NCBI RefSeq assembly: GCF_963082655.1
Contig: NC_081553.1
Span: 226,475,070 to 226,539,069, forward strand
DNA length: 64,000 nt
Source of the DNA: Stomoxys calcitrans
Taxonomy: Eukaryota > Arthropoda > Insecta > Diptera > Muscidae
Direction: 5' to 3'
Under the pieces are notes generated by a model that saw nothing but the letters and a program-made list of their open reading frames with translations, had not been told where the DNA came from and made no database searches. The translations under genes were made by a program, and so were the position numbers. Position 1 is the first letter of the stretch, and every line of letters begins with the position of its first letter. This document shows, one piece after another, positions 20,362 through 32,233 of the stretch.

Positions 20362-20914
20362 GTCCTTCTTACTAAGTCAAGAAGAAGAAATGTCAATTAC
20401 TGTGCTTTGAGAACATAATGATGTGAAATCTTAATTAGTATGTCTATTTATTAAAAGCAATCTAATAATGTTCTTAAGTTGTTTATTTGGACAAATTGTA
20501 ATTGGATAATTAAAAGAAATATTGAATTCTGATATGTCTCTGTGCCAGCCGATAAGGCAAATACAGATAAGCCAAACAACAGTGCATTTAACTCGTGAGT
20601 TCATAGCTCTATGAGTCTTATGACATTAACAGTGCAGTTCAAAACTGATAAAGAGATGCATTTCTTTAAAACTGACAAGCAATAAACAATAACTTTGTTT
20701 TACCTTCCGCCATAGGATGGGGGTAAACCAAGTAATATATATGGCTCGAAATCCTGACTTAAGAGATAAAGTAAAGCCACGGTTGCAGGCAGAATGCACT
20801 TATGCAAACAGCTGAGTGCAATTTTTATACCCACCGCCGTAGAATAGGCGGTATATTCATTTAGTCATTCCGTTTGCAACACATCGAAATACCAATTTCC
20901 GACCCAACAAAGTA

Positions 20915-21150
20915 TTGGGTTGCCCAAAAAGTAATTGCGGATTTTTTAAAAAAAAGTAAATGCATTTTTAATAAAACTTAGAGTTAACTTTAATCAAATA
21001 TACTTTTTTTACACTTTTTTCTAAAGCAAGCTAAGAGTAACAGCTGATAACTGACAGAAGAAAGAATGCAATTACAGAGTCACAAGCTGTGAAAAAATTT
21101 GTCAACGCCGACTATATGAAAAATCCGCAATTACTTTTTGGGCAACCCAA
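20915..21150 (+). mobile_element. Mariner-like MITE, copy 2
   Basis: 236 bp, same terminal inverted repeats and internal AAAGCAAGCTAAGAGTAACA as copy 1, TA on each side. Confidence 0.93.
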
Positions 21151-21804
21151 TATATATATTTCGGATTGTTGTAAAATTCTAAGACGATTCAACGATGTCC
21201 GTGTGTCTGTCCGTCCGTCTGTTATAATCACTCTACAGCTTTTAAAAATTGAGATATTGAGCTGAAATTTGGCACAGATAGGTCTTTTTGATCCACGCCG
21301 GTTAAGTTCTTTAACAGACCAAATCGGACCATATTTGGATATAGCTGCTATATGGACCGATCTGCCGATAAAGGGTCTAAAGCCCATAAATGCTTTATTT
21401 TTTTAATACGATTTTGCTGTAATTTGAAACAGTGAGTAGTTTTAGGACTTCCGATATCTGACCCAAATATGGTTCAAACAGGACTATATTTAAATATATC
21501 TGCCATATAGACCAATCTGCCGATAAAGGGTCTGATGCCCATAAAGGCTTTATTTATTACCAGATTTCACTGAATTTTGACACAGTGGGTTAATTTAATC
21601 CTCCCGACATCTGACCTCAATAAAGTTTAGATCGGACTGTAAATAGATATAGCTATCATATAGACCGATCGGCCGATAAAGGATCTGATGCCCATAAAAG
21701 CTTTATTTATTACCATATTTCGTTGAAAATTGAAACAGTGGGTTATTTTAATCCTCCCGACATCTAACCTCAATAAGGTTTAGATCGGACTGTAAATAGA
21801 TATA

Positions 21805-22040
21805 TTGGGTTGCCCAAAAAGTAATTGCAGATTTTTCATATAGTCGGCGTTGACAAATTTTTTCAACGGCTTGTGACTCTGTAATTGCATTCTTTCTTCT
21901 GTCAGAGTCAGCTGTTACTTTTAGTTTGCTTTAGAAAAAAAGTGTAAAAAAGTATATTTGATTAAAGTTCATTCTAAGTTTTATTAAAAATGCATTTACT
22001 TTCTTTTAAAAAATCCGCAATTACTTTTTGGGCAACCCAA
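21805..22040 (-). mobile_element. Mariner-like MITE, copy 3
   Basis: 236 bp in reverse orientation (ATAGTCGGCGTTGACAAA on the left), TA flanks, inserted cleanly into a GATATAGCTGCCATA unit of the surrounding array. Confidence 0.93.
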
Positions 22041-22489
22041 TAGCTGCCATATAGATTGATCTCCCGATAAATGGTCTAATGCCCATAAATTATTTATTTT
22101 TTATCCGATTTCGTTGAAATTTAAAACAGTGAGTAATTTTAGGCCTCAAATATATCTCAGATCGGATATAGCTGCCCTATAGACCGATCTCCCGATAAAG
22201 GGTATGAACACCATAAAAGATTTATTTATTACCAGATTTTGCTGAACTTTGTAACTGTGAGTTGTTTTGAGCCTCCCGATATCCGACCTTAATATGGTTC
22301 AGATCGGACTATAATAAGATATAGCTGTCATATAGACCGATCTCCTGAATTTTGAAATAGTGAGTTGTTTTTAGCCTTCCGACATCCGCCCCAAATATGG
22401 GTCAGATCAGACTATATAAATATAGCTGTCATATAGACCGATCTTCCAATGTAGGCTCTTAATCCCATAAAAAGCAGATTTATTGTCTG

Positions 22490-23160
22490 AAAATGTTACT
22501 TGTATATGAGTTCTCGGCACCTGAATAAAAAAACACCCAGGTATTTTGCGTTTTCAGTAAATGGGAGGAGACATATGCCACTGTAAGTAATTTGTATCTC
22601 CTGCTGAAAAGACATACTTCTGTCTTGCACGGATTTACGCCTACACCACTTTCGCTGTCGCACGTAGAGCTTCCTGAAGCATATCTCTTAGAGTGTTGGG
22701 AAACTTCCCCTAACCCCATTTGTCACGTCATCAGCACACGCAACCAATTTTACACCTATTTCTTCCAGAGACAATAATTTTTTGTTAATCGCTATATATA
22801 CCAAAGTAGAGGAGATAGTACACCGCCTCGAGGTGTTCCTCTGCTCAGATCCCAAGCCTGTCGTAATGCATATTTTAGTAAGTAAGTTATTAATAAACTT
22901 TCTTACGATAGTGTTGATGATGAAGGAGGAACACGGTATTGTAGCGGTGCTGGTATCGGGGACGACGAGGAGTGTTACAAGAGCAGCATTGAATGCGATA
23001 CTTGATCTGAGACCTTTGCAGTTGTATATGGAGGGGGTTGCGTTGAGTACAGTCTTTTGACTTTCGGGCATTCGTTTGTTCTGCGGTAGGCCAATGGCGT
23101 GGAACGACTACGTTTCTTAGATGGCGACTTGGAGTTTGTCTTCTCGGAAAAGTAGCTTTA
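22490..23160 (-). mobile_element. Non-LTR reverse transcriptase remnant
   Basis: Minus-strand pieces in different frames show VKLVACADDVT (from VVAYADD), SGVGVNPCKTEVCLFSRRYK (the usual GLGVNP.KTEL.LFTR.Y block) and AKYLG-like traces. Frameshifts and stops make it inactive. Confidence 0.75.
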
Positions 23161-23289
23161 TATGCACGGATTGGTCCTAGTTGAATGAGGGCACTGTAGC
23201 AGAGGTTTTTATTGAATTCCTAGAGATTAGAGAGTCACATAGACTTCGGGGCGAGTGTAGTTTCTTTCATATCCCTAATATTTCTACAC

Positions 23290-24750
23290 AAAAAAATAAA
23301 TCATAATAAAATGACAACGTTTCTTAAAAAATTTAAACTAACAACTTTCGTAAATAGATGATTGTCACTGTTCGTTGCATTTAATAGACATTTAAAATCT
23401 ACGAAATTTGACAATGTTGCTAGCAACATGCTGAAATCATTTTGTGAAAAGAACTTGGTAGTGCTTATTTGAAGAATTTTCGTAGTCATTTCACAAAAGT
23501 TTCTTATAGTGCGTTTTGGCAGCTTTTCAGGCGCAAACTCGAAGTCAGTACTAGACTTAAACAAGGAAATAACCAGATGGGAACCGAAAATTGCATGATG
23601 AAATAGCTGCATCACGGTCAATAACCAACAGCTGAACTTATCCAATTATGCAGGCTTATCCAATAAACTCAATGAGCTCCTCGTAAACAAGATGTGCGCG
23701 AATGGAAGTACAGACTTCTAAAACTTTTACAGATTTCTAAATACTGCTATACTTAACACAGAGAAGAAATAACTTTAATGCTTTCCGAGTATAAATAACA
23801 ATAACACATTCGGCGTAAGTAACTGATTGGTTGCAGTACTAACTAAAACACTAATTGTATACATATGACTGAAATCGTAGTTGAGCTAACTCTTTGTTTG
23901 TGCCCCGTTACGAATTTTCGAATAATAACTAGTTGTTGTTAACTAGTTGTATCACAAATTTGAGTGTGGAGATTCCATAAAGAATCTTTATTATGGACTA
24001 CCATGTCATCCTATAATTTGCCGATATCTCTCCATCCATCGAAAGGGAGCCAAAGAGACAAAGGAATAGTTTAGGGAGAAATGGAGAGAGAAGAAACGTT
24101 TATTCGGAAGAAAGTCATATTACAGTCGGGAAACTCTACCAAAATGGTAAACTGATAGTTTTGATGCTGGCACATGCTCTTGCAGCGACAAAGAAGGAAA
24201 TCTGATAGTTGATACAGAACCGGTCGTAACCGAATAAGTGAAACACCAGAAATGCACCATTTTGGTTCAAATATTTATTTACTTCAAGCTCAAAGTCGTT
24301 GTTTTTTTATTTAAATTTTCATTTCTTTTTCAATATTATGGTTTCACTTATCCGTAATTTTAATTTTTACATAGCTCGCATAAGTGAAATTAGTTTCCAG
24401 TTAAGCGATAACAGCATAAGTGCACAACGTACTAATTACGTATGAAATAACTTGAGTTGAAAAAGAACAATGCTCATTTTTAATACTAAAAGACAATCAA
24501 TGATATATCAAGCGATATATCACCATATATTTTTTCGAATTATATTTATGGCGGAAATTTTTAAAATAGCTGATAGTTTTCCGTAGAAAGAACTTTTTCA
24601 CTTGTGCGATTTTAGTTCCATATAAAGCCTAGTACTGACTTCATTCGCACCGAAAATACCTATTAAATCCGACGAACTCAATTTTTTTCCAGAACCCAAA
24701 CAACAACACACAACAAAGACAGCATCGTTGAAACAGAGTTGATTGGATGT
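23290..24750. other. Spacer, no recognised gene
   Basis: AT-rich. A 114-codon minus-strand frame at 23645-23301 has no recognisable motif. I see no RNA gene or clear repeat structure. Confidence 0.4.
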
Positions 24751-24757
24751 GAGTGAA

Positions 24758-25736
24758 GATAAATTCCAAATTTAACTAGTGGAGGCACAAACCACTGACT
24801 TAACAGTCCTCTGTTACTAGAATTAACAGAACACTGTTAAGGAACTTTGTAGGCAATTAATTAATTTAAAAAAAAAAATATTTTTTCACAAAAAATTAAT
24901 TTCAAACAACACAAAAAAACAAAAAAAGATCTAGAAAATAATAAGGCGAATCAACATTAAAATTTAGTTTCCTCAATAATCGCAAGGTGCACTAACAAGA
25001 TAAAGAACATTGTAAAATTGATTGATCCACTGTGCAAAAATGGAAAATAATAAGGCGATGGGACCGGTCTCAAATGGCAGCTATGGAAGCCTAGTTTCTT
25101 ATACATATGCCCACGTTTTCCAAATAATCTATCTATGGAATTTTTGACAAAAAAATCGACAAAATTACTCAAAAGACTCGAAAAGTCAAGCTTGCGTGAA
25201 GCACTGTGCGAAAACGTAAAATAGTAAGGTGATGAGACCGGCATCGAACGACAGCTAGGGAAGCCTAGTTTCTTATACATATGCCCACGTTTTCCAAATA
25301 ATCGTCTAACTATCGAATTTAATCAAAAACTTAAAACAATTACCAAAAAAACTGAAAGAGTAAATGTTGCGTGAACCACTATGCGAAAACGGAAAATAGT
25401 AAGGCGATGAGACCGGCATCAAACGACAGCTAGGGAAGTCTAGTTTCTTATACATATGCCCACGTTTTCCAAATAATCGTCTAACTATCGAATTTTAGGC
25501 AAAAACTTAAAAAAAATACCAAAAAAACTGAAAGAGTAAATGTTGCGTGAACCACTATGCGAAAACGGAAAATAGTAAGGCGATGAGACCGGCATCAAAC
25601 GACAGCTTGGGTAGCCTAGTTTCTTATACATATGCCCACATTTTCCAAGTAATCGCCTAACTATCGAATTTTTGACAAAAACTTGAAAAAATACCCACTT
25701 TGGTTTGTGTCTCCACTAGCTAAATTCGGAATTTAT
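24758..25736. mobile_element. Inverted-repeat element with a four-copy internal tandem
   Basis: The left end GATAAATTCCAAATTTAACT then AGTGGAGGCACAAACC is mirrored by the right end GGTTTGTGTCTCCACTAGCT then AAATTCGGAATTTATG. Inside are four copies of a unit of about 176 bp, marked by TTTCTTATACATATGCCCAC at about 25096, 25270, 25445 and 25619. A subterminal palindrome TTAACAGAACACTGTTAA follows the left end. No transposase ORF. Confidence 0.8.
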
Positions 25737-26026
25737 GTTGATTGGTGACCATTTCGTGAGCATTTATTTACATTGGCAATTAATTAAAGGGAAATTTGTA
25801 TTGGCGCAGCGACATGTTGCTACTACAATATTTTGCTTATAAAACTCAGTACCACTTCTAAGGAATGTGTTCGCATTTACTTCGTTACCATTTTTATACC
25901 CTACACCACCGCTGTGGTACAGGTTACTATAACTTTGTGCATTTGTTTGCAACGCTTAGAAGGAGAAGAGCTAGACTCATTGATAAATATACCGATCGGC
26001 TTAGAATCACTTCCTGATTCGATTTA

Positions 26027-26265
26027 TTGGGTTGCCCAAAAAGTAATTGCGGATTTTTCATATAGTCGGCGTTGACAAATTTTTTCACAGCTTGTGACTC
26101 TGTAATTGCATTCTTTCTTCTGTCAGTTATCAGCCGTTACTTTGAACTTGCTTTAGAAAAAAAGTGTAAAAAAATTATATTTGGTTAAAGTTCATTCTAA
26201 GTTTTATTAAAAATGCATTTACTTTCTTTTAAAAAATCCGCAATTATTGGGTTGCCCAAACCCAA
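26027..26265 (-). mobile_element. Mariner-like MITE, copy 4, aberrant right end
   Basis: Normal left end after TA, but the right end reads CCGCAATTATTGGGTTGCCC then AAACCCAA instead of CCGCAATTACTTTTTGGGC, so a second left-type terminus has replaced the right one. Confidence 0.85.
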
Positions 26266-26269
26266 TAGC

Positions 26270-27540
26270 TATGTCCGTCGGTCCATCTGTCTGTCCATGT
26301 ATTCTTGTAGTCAAGTTACAGGTCGCATTTATTTTCCGATTGTCATGAAATTTTGCACAAGTCTCTTTTTTGGCCCAAGAACTAACGCTATTGATTTTGA
26401 ACGAAATCGGTTCAGATTTAGATATAGCTCCCATATATATCTTTCATCCGATATGGCCTTTTAAGGCTGTAGAAACTACAATATTGGTCCGATCTTTACG
26501 AAATTTGCCATGATGTGCTTTATTTGACGTCTTCATATGTGTCCGAAAATTTCATAAAAATCGGTTCAGATTTTGATATAAGTCCCATATATATCTTTCA
26601 TCCGATATGGAGTTTTAAGGCTGTAGCAGCCACAATTTTGGTCTGATCTTTACAAAATTTGACATGATGTGCTTTATTTGACGTCTTCATATGTGTCCAA
26701 AATTTCAAAGAAATCGGTGCAGATTTAGATATATCTTTCATCCGATATGGCCTTTTAAGGCTGTAGAAGCCACAATTTTCATCCGATCTTTACAAAAGTT
26801 TGGCCTTGGGTGTTTTATTTAACTTCCTCATGAATGTGCAATATTTCGCCAAAATCGGTCCAGATTTAGATGTAGCTCCCATATATAACTTTCATCCGAT
26901 ATGGAATTTTATGGCTATAGCAGCCACAATTTTGGTCGGATCTTTAAAAATTTTGCACGAAGTGTTTTCGTTGAAGTTTCAATACAATTACAAAATCTCA
27001 TAAAAATCGGTTCAAATTTAGGTATAGCACCCATATATATCTTTTATCCGATATGGAGTTTTAAGGCTGTAGCAGCAACAATTTTGGTCTGATCTTTATA
27101 AAATTTGGCACGGGTTGTTTTATTCAACCTCCTCATATATGTGCAAAATTTCAAAAAAAAATTGGTTCAGATTTAGATATACCTGCCATTTCTATCTTTC
27201 ATTCGATTTTAACATTAAAGGCGGTAGTAGGCAGAATTTTGGCCCGATTTAACTTGAGTTGTTTTATTTAAAGTCCCAATGCGAGTGCAAAATTTCATAT
27301 AAATCGGTCTAGATTAAGACATAGCTCCCATATATATCTTTTATCCGATATGGTCTTTTAAGGCTGTAGAAGCCACAATTTTAGTCCGGTCTTAACAAAA
27401 AGCAGTACGAGGTGTTTTATTTGACCTCTTAATACGTTTGAAAAATTTCATAAAATTCGGTTGGATTTAGATATAGGTCTTACAAGGTTCTGTTTGATAT
27501 TTCAATAGCTATCCAAATTAAAGTCGGACTAGATTTCGAG
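26270..27540 (+). repeat. About 150-bp tandem array
   Basis: About seven units spaced 142-157 bp (26429, 26586, 26728, 26879, 27030, 27180, 27329), with ATCGGTTCAGATTTAGATAT, AGCTCCCATATATATCTTTC, ATCCGATATGG.TTTTAAGG and CACAATTTTGGTC blocks. No genes. Confidence 0.8.
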
Positions 27541-27544
27541 ATAA

Positions 27545-28525
27545 GTTCTACATGTAAAAAGTACTACGTAGACCAGATGGTGTTTGGCATAGCAGTAACT
27601 CGCGTGAAAAAGAACAAGGCAGCAAGATCTGATGGGTTGCCAGCTGAACTATTTAAGAGCGTAGGCGACCGGTAGAAATATAAAAATCTAAGTCAATGGG
27701 ATAATTGGTCCTTATCAATGACTTTTTGATAAAATCCACCGTACACCAAATTTTCACCACGCCAAATCCTGAAGACTATTTGAAACCCTGCAAGAATATT
27801 TGTCTAGAGACAAAACTTCAAAGAAATATACTTTTAATATAAATTTTCAATGAAATGTTTTCTAATGACAACGCTTCAAAGAAATTTTGTTTCTGAGAAA
27901 ATTTCTTTGATTTTTTTTTTGAGGAAATTTCTTCGGTATTTTTTCTTCATAGAAAATTTCTTACAAATTTTGTTTTTAGGAAAAGAAATTTTTATTGAAA
28001 TGCTGTCTAATGTGAAGCACACATAAATGTGTTTCCCATATTAATTTTTCTAATTGCAACTATTCCATACGTATGTATCAATTAAAGCCAATAGTCTCTC
28101 AGTCATGATGTAAATATCAATGGTGGCATCATATGAAAAGAAATCGACTGTAATTTAAACGCTATTGCAATTAAGTTCTCTTATCGGCTAAAGCTTTAGT
28201 TTTTATTTTTATTATTTTGTTGCTTTGTTACGATGGGATGCTTCATTTCTCTCATTGAATGGTGTAGTAGCCTTGGAATTTTTAACCCAAATAGCGAAAC
28301 TGTTCCAATTAACCCGATAATGGGTACAAGCAACAAAAGTTTCATTCAATTCTGCATAGAAAGAATAATAGTTCGTCATTGTAACGAACGTATCAATGGG
28401 GCATTGTGAGTTACATACATACGTTATTATATAGGAAATCTTTGAAACCAATTATTTTCAAAGAGATAAAGAACAACCACAATAAACAATGTACATTAAG
28501 ACTCAAAATTATAGAAAGAACTAAA
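27545..28525. other. Spacer, no recognised gene
   Basis: AT-rich with short AAATTTC/GAAATTT repeats near 27.8-28.0 kb. No credible coding or RNA signal. Confidence 0.4.
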
Positions 28526-28529
28526 AAGG

Positions 28530-28645
28530 CGTTAAGTTCGACATTCGAATTTCGGATTTAATGTCTTGATCATATGTTTTTTCTTTTTAAATCAGCTGAC
28601 AAGAGCCCTAAATCCGGATTGAATGAGCAGTGTAGACGCGATTTT
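28530..28645 (+). mobile_element. Palindromic MITE (AATCCGGATT family), copy a
   Basis: Shares TTTAAATCAGCTGACAAGAG, TAAATCCGGATTGAATGAGC and AGTGTAGACGCG with copies at 29072 and 49328. The termini are decayed. Confidence 0.6.
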
Positions 28646-29071
28646 GCAAAGATTTGCAATCAGCTGATTTACACCGAAAAAAATGGGAGACACCAATTAA
28701 AAAATTTTTATTTTTGCTTTTGATCATTTGGGATTTTCATGGCCATGTTTCAAAAAAATTTATACGTGTCCGCTCCAAATTCCTTCGATTATCTATCGTA
28801 GACACATTAAGAACTTGTTTTTGTAAAAAAGTTTAAAAAATTTGTGTTAACTTATAAAGTATTATAAAATATATTTGTCTGCATATCGTTAGATCATTTT
28901 CTAAAGTCTTGTGAAAATTCTCTTTGATTTTTCAACAGTTTTTTATCGAAATATTTTATTAGATAATATTATTATTTTGCGAGTGTATGCAGATATTACA
29001 ATAAGTGAGGTTATTATTTGGTTAAAGAATAATGCAATACAATAAATTATGCTCACTGAACATAGCTTTTT

Positions 29072-29226
29072 TAAACCCCATTCGTGATTTTGCGCTATTG
29101 ACATAAAACCTAGTTTAAATTGCTCTTTAAATCCGGATTTAATGGTTCGATCATCTGTTTTCCCTTTATAAAATCAGATGACGAGAGCCTTAATCCGGAT
29201 TTAATGAGCAGTGTAAACGGGGTTTA
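29072..29226 (+). mobile_element. Palindromic MITE (AATCCGGATT family), copy b
   Basis: About 155 bp, ends TAAACCCC and GGGGTTTA in inverted orientation, with two internal AATCCGGATTTAA palindromes and the block TATAAAATCAGATGACGAGA. Confidence 0.7.
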
Positions 29227-29312
29227 AAACCATTACTCTTACATGAAATTTTCTACGGATCATAATCCATTCGGTCAAAAAATTAGGTTTATTAGAGTTT
29301 TCTCGATTTGGA

Positions 29313-29550
29313 CAACCAACCCCTCCTAATGCTGGCAACATTTGTGAGGTACTATGCCATGTAAAACTTCTCTCCAAAGAGGTGTCGCGCTGCGGCATGC
29401 CATTCGGACTCGGCTATAAAAAGGAGGCCCCTGTTGATTGAGTTTAAACTTGAATCGGACTGCACTCATTGATATGTGAGAAGTTTGCCCCTGTTCCTCA
29501 GTGGAATTGTCATGGACAAAATTTGCATTTGCATCTTTGTCAGCACAACA
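29313..29550 (+). mobile_element. SINE family A, headless copy
   Basis: Begins in the body (CCCTCCTAATGCTGGCAACA) and runs to GTTTGCCCCTGTTCC and the tail. It is followed within 40 bp by a full-length copy in the same orientation. Confidence 0.8.
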
Positions 29551-29583
29551 AGTAAACTTTTGTATACCGTGATGGCATTTAAA

Positions 29584-29895
29584 GCCACCGTAGCGCAGAG
29601 GTTAGCATGTCCGCCTATGACGCTAAACGCCTAGGTTCGAATCCTGGCGAGACCATCAGAAAAAATTTTCTGCGCTGGTTTTCCCCTCCTAATGCTGGCA
29701 ACATTTGTGTTGTACTATGCCATGTAAAACTTCTCTCTAAAGAGGTGTCGCACAGCGGCACGCCGTTCGGATTCGGCTATAAAAAGGACGTCCCCTATCA
29801 TTGAGCTTAAACTTGAATCTAACTGCACTCATTGATATGAGAGAAGTTTGCCCCTGTTCCTTAGTGGAATGTTTATAGGCAAAATTTGCCATTTG
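29584..29895 (+). mobile_element. SINE family A, full-length reference copy
   Basis: The tRNA-like head has A-box TAGCGCAGAGGTTAGCATG and B-box GGTTCGAATCCTGG. It is followed by a body of about 200 bp with AATGCTGGCAACATTTGTG, CATGTAAAACTTCTC, GAGGTGTCGCAC and TTGCCCCTGTTCC. This is the best copy for defining the family in this window. The tRNA-like head is part of the SINE and not a separate tRNA gene. Confidence 0.9.
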
Positions 29896-29920
29896 ATGGC
29901 ATGTAAAGCAGTTGTAGTCC

Positions 29921-30225
29921 TATGCAGCCCTCGAAATACATGCTGATGCTCGGCAAATGGACATTGTCAAACGAGAGGAGCGGGAGCAGTAGTCCCTTAT
30001 GCGTCTTAGCTACGGATGAGAGAAGGGAGATCGGTCTGTACGACTCCCCTTTTCAGGTTTCAGTAGCGGGATCAGACTGCCCATCTTCCAAACATCGGGT
30101 ACTATAATAGTGTTCAGATAAGCTGAGGACAGTTGTGAGGTAATCGACTCCAGGCAGATCCAAATTCTTCAGCATTAGTGTAGAGATTCTGTCTGGAACC
30201 AGCGCTTGCGCGACTTGTCGCCACG
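29921..30225 (-). mobile_element. Non-LTR reverse transcriptase finger-domain remnant
   Basis: Minus frames read LKNLDLPGVDYLT and, after a frame change, KGESYRPISLLSSVAKT, the conserved K..YRPISLL block of Jockey/R1-type RTs. Frame-broken. Confidence 0.75.
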
Positions 30226-30649
30226 GTTTCATTCGTAGCTTCGTGCACGGTTGTTGTTGTTGTTGTAGCAGTGTGTTGTACACTGAAAGACTCCATCGGG
30301 CCAATGCGGTACGTACAACCGGCTGCCATGGGATTGCACGGTAATTTGTGATGGCAGATCACGGATATACGAACGGCTCCCCTTCTAGCCTTTTTCACTC
30401 TCGGGTCAATAAATTGACGTTTATCTAAGGAAAAAAGCTCAAAAGTATCGCCAGCATATTTTATTTAAAAAAAATGTTTTCCAAACAAGCAAATAAAAAA
30501 CCAACCAAAACAAAAATCAGCTGTTTTTCTGCAAATTTTCACTGGAAGTCTTTCGGTTGCTTTTGCTTGAAAATTTTTTTAAGAGAGTAAAATGGCTCGT
30601 ACTCTCCCGTAAATTTTTACTAAAAATGTACGCGAACAGACCTACTCAC

Positions 30650-32020
30650 TCCATTGCAATTGCTTAAGAGACATAAACTCACATTTGATGTTGTCATCAT
30701 TATTGAAAATATCCTAAAATCTCTCTTTATTTGCAACAATAAAACTACTATGCTACTCATAGTTTTCAAATCCAATATACTCTGGAATTGAGCTGTTTGT
30801 ACAAAAGTCAAAAACGCGGCAATCACTGGCATATGTATTTGAGATATATTTGCACGCTAGAATTCATAAACAAATGGTAGAGTCATGGTATTGGGAATTC
30901 ATTGAAGAATTGTAGAAACAAAATCGACAACAAAAAACCAAATGTTAAATGCTAAATGGCGGCAGACTGAAGACAGACATACTCACATACAAGTTTTCCT
31001 CATCTATACTCGTTTACTTACTTCCAATTATTGCATTTGGAGAGCTGTGTTTGTTTCTCTTTGTGTTGTTTTGCTATCCGACCGACTTTTTAGTTGGTTT
31101 TTTTTTTAGTTCACCACTCTCACATTCAGCCGTTTTATTAATATTTTATATATCTTGAGAGGTTTACTCTTCTTCTCTGCATACAAAAAATTGTGTAATG
31201 TCACCAAATTTACACCATGAATAAGGAAAAACTGAATTAAAAACACTTTCATCAACAAAAATTCACTTGGAATTGCTCATTTGGATAGGCACTTGTTAAT
31301 TTTTCATATAAAATTTCTATGTAACATGTTTCCATGAAAATTAAATTTCATTTAATTTTTGTTTTAATAATTCACTTTAAGCCACAACAGGTTATTATAA
31401 ATTTCTCTTTCGTCTTCGCATTCAAATGTATGTGATTACTTACGAACGAATCACATCCAAATCTCCCGGAAGACAGACCACAACACAACGCCACACCGCT
31501 ACCACTCACAGACTTTAACACTCGACCGCGTTCCGACAACAACTAATTTGCAATTGTTAATGACTGTAGAAACATAGGCCACCATTCGAACATGTTGCCA
31601 CAGAGATGTAACAACATTTGGTTCTAATGAACTAAATGAATTGTACTATTTGGTACGAAATGTTATTACTTCAATATGCCTATACAAACAGTTTAAATAT
31701 AGTCTTGAAGGCTATAATAATGAAATTTGTCTTGTCAAATATTTTTGTTTGCCCTTGAAAACATGTTTTTAGACGATGAGACGACAAATATGTGTTGTAA
31801 AACACAATTCAATTCTACCTATTCATATTAATTATTTAAATAGTTAATTTTATTGTTTGTAGCACATCAATATCATTTTAATTATTTCAACAACTTTAAT
31901 ATAATTTTATTGTTTTATTGCTTGTACCAAACAAGCAAAATACCATCCCTAAAAGCATCGACATGTCTCGGCTCTTTGTCGAGGTTGGCCATCACACACA
32001 TTTAGCAATAACAATATAGC
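30650..32020. other. Spacer, no recognised gene
   Basis: AT-rich, with no sustained coding frame or repeat family that I can name. Confidence 0.4.
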
Positions 32021-32023
32021 AGC

Positions 32024-32233
32024 ATGCGTACATCAATAGTGTTGTTAATTGCCGGCGTTTGTCTTCTATACAACGCTGCAAGAGTGCATTTAATGGTATC
32101 TCAGTTAATCAATGAGCAGGTGGCAGATAAAGAGCAACTAAACTATTACGATTTCTCCGAGGGCTGTTGCAACAGCGAAAGAAATAAATACATTGAAAGC
32201 TTAATCATATGTCACGACTACAGTGTAATATAG
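32024..32233 (+). CDS. Possible small secreted peptide ORF
   Basis: A 69-residue ORF starting MRTSIVLLIAGVCLLYNAA, which looks like a cleavable signal peptide, followed by a polar part with an acidic/aromatic patch (NYYDFSEGCC) and a later cysteine. The ATG is in a fair context, about 15 nt after a TATA-like ACAATATAG. I do not recognise the family, and no intron or downstream exon could be established. It lies in an otherwise gene-free stretch between 30.6 and 33.3 kb. It could be a real short secreted peptide, the first exon of a longer gene, or chance. Confidence 0.3.
   Translation: MRTSIVLLIAGVCLLYNAARVHLMVSQLINEQVADKEQLNYYDFSEGCCNSERNKYIESLIICHDYSVI

Larger units (their letters stand above)
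20826..22465 (+). repeat. About 153-bp tandem array with nested MITEs
   Basis: Starts with ATACCCACCGCCGTAGAATA, then units spaced 152-159 bp at 21343, 21498, 21650, 22040, 22163 and 22322, each with TATAGCTGCCATATAGACCG, ATC(T)GCCGATAAAGGGTC and a TTTATTTATTACCAGATTT block. Two MITEs (20915 and 21805) are nested; removing the second restores the unit spacing. Confidence 0.8.

Noticed and set aside
24990..25700. CRISPR-like array
   Set aside because: Units of about 176 bp are whole tandem repeats with no unique spacers, inside an inverted-repeat element of a eukaryotic genome.
29584..29660. A tRNA gene
   Set aside because: The A and B boxes are good, but the sequence continues into the shared SINE body and the same head recurs in other copies, so it is a SINE head.
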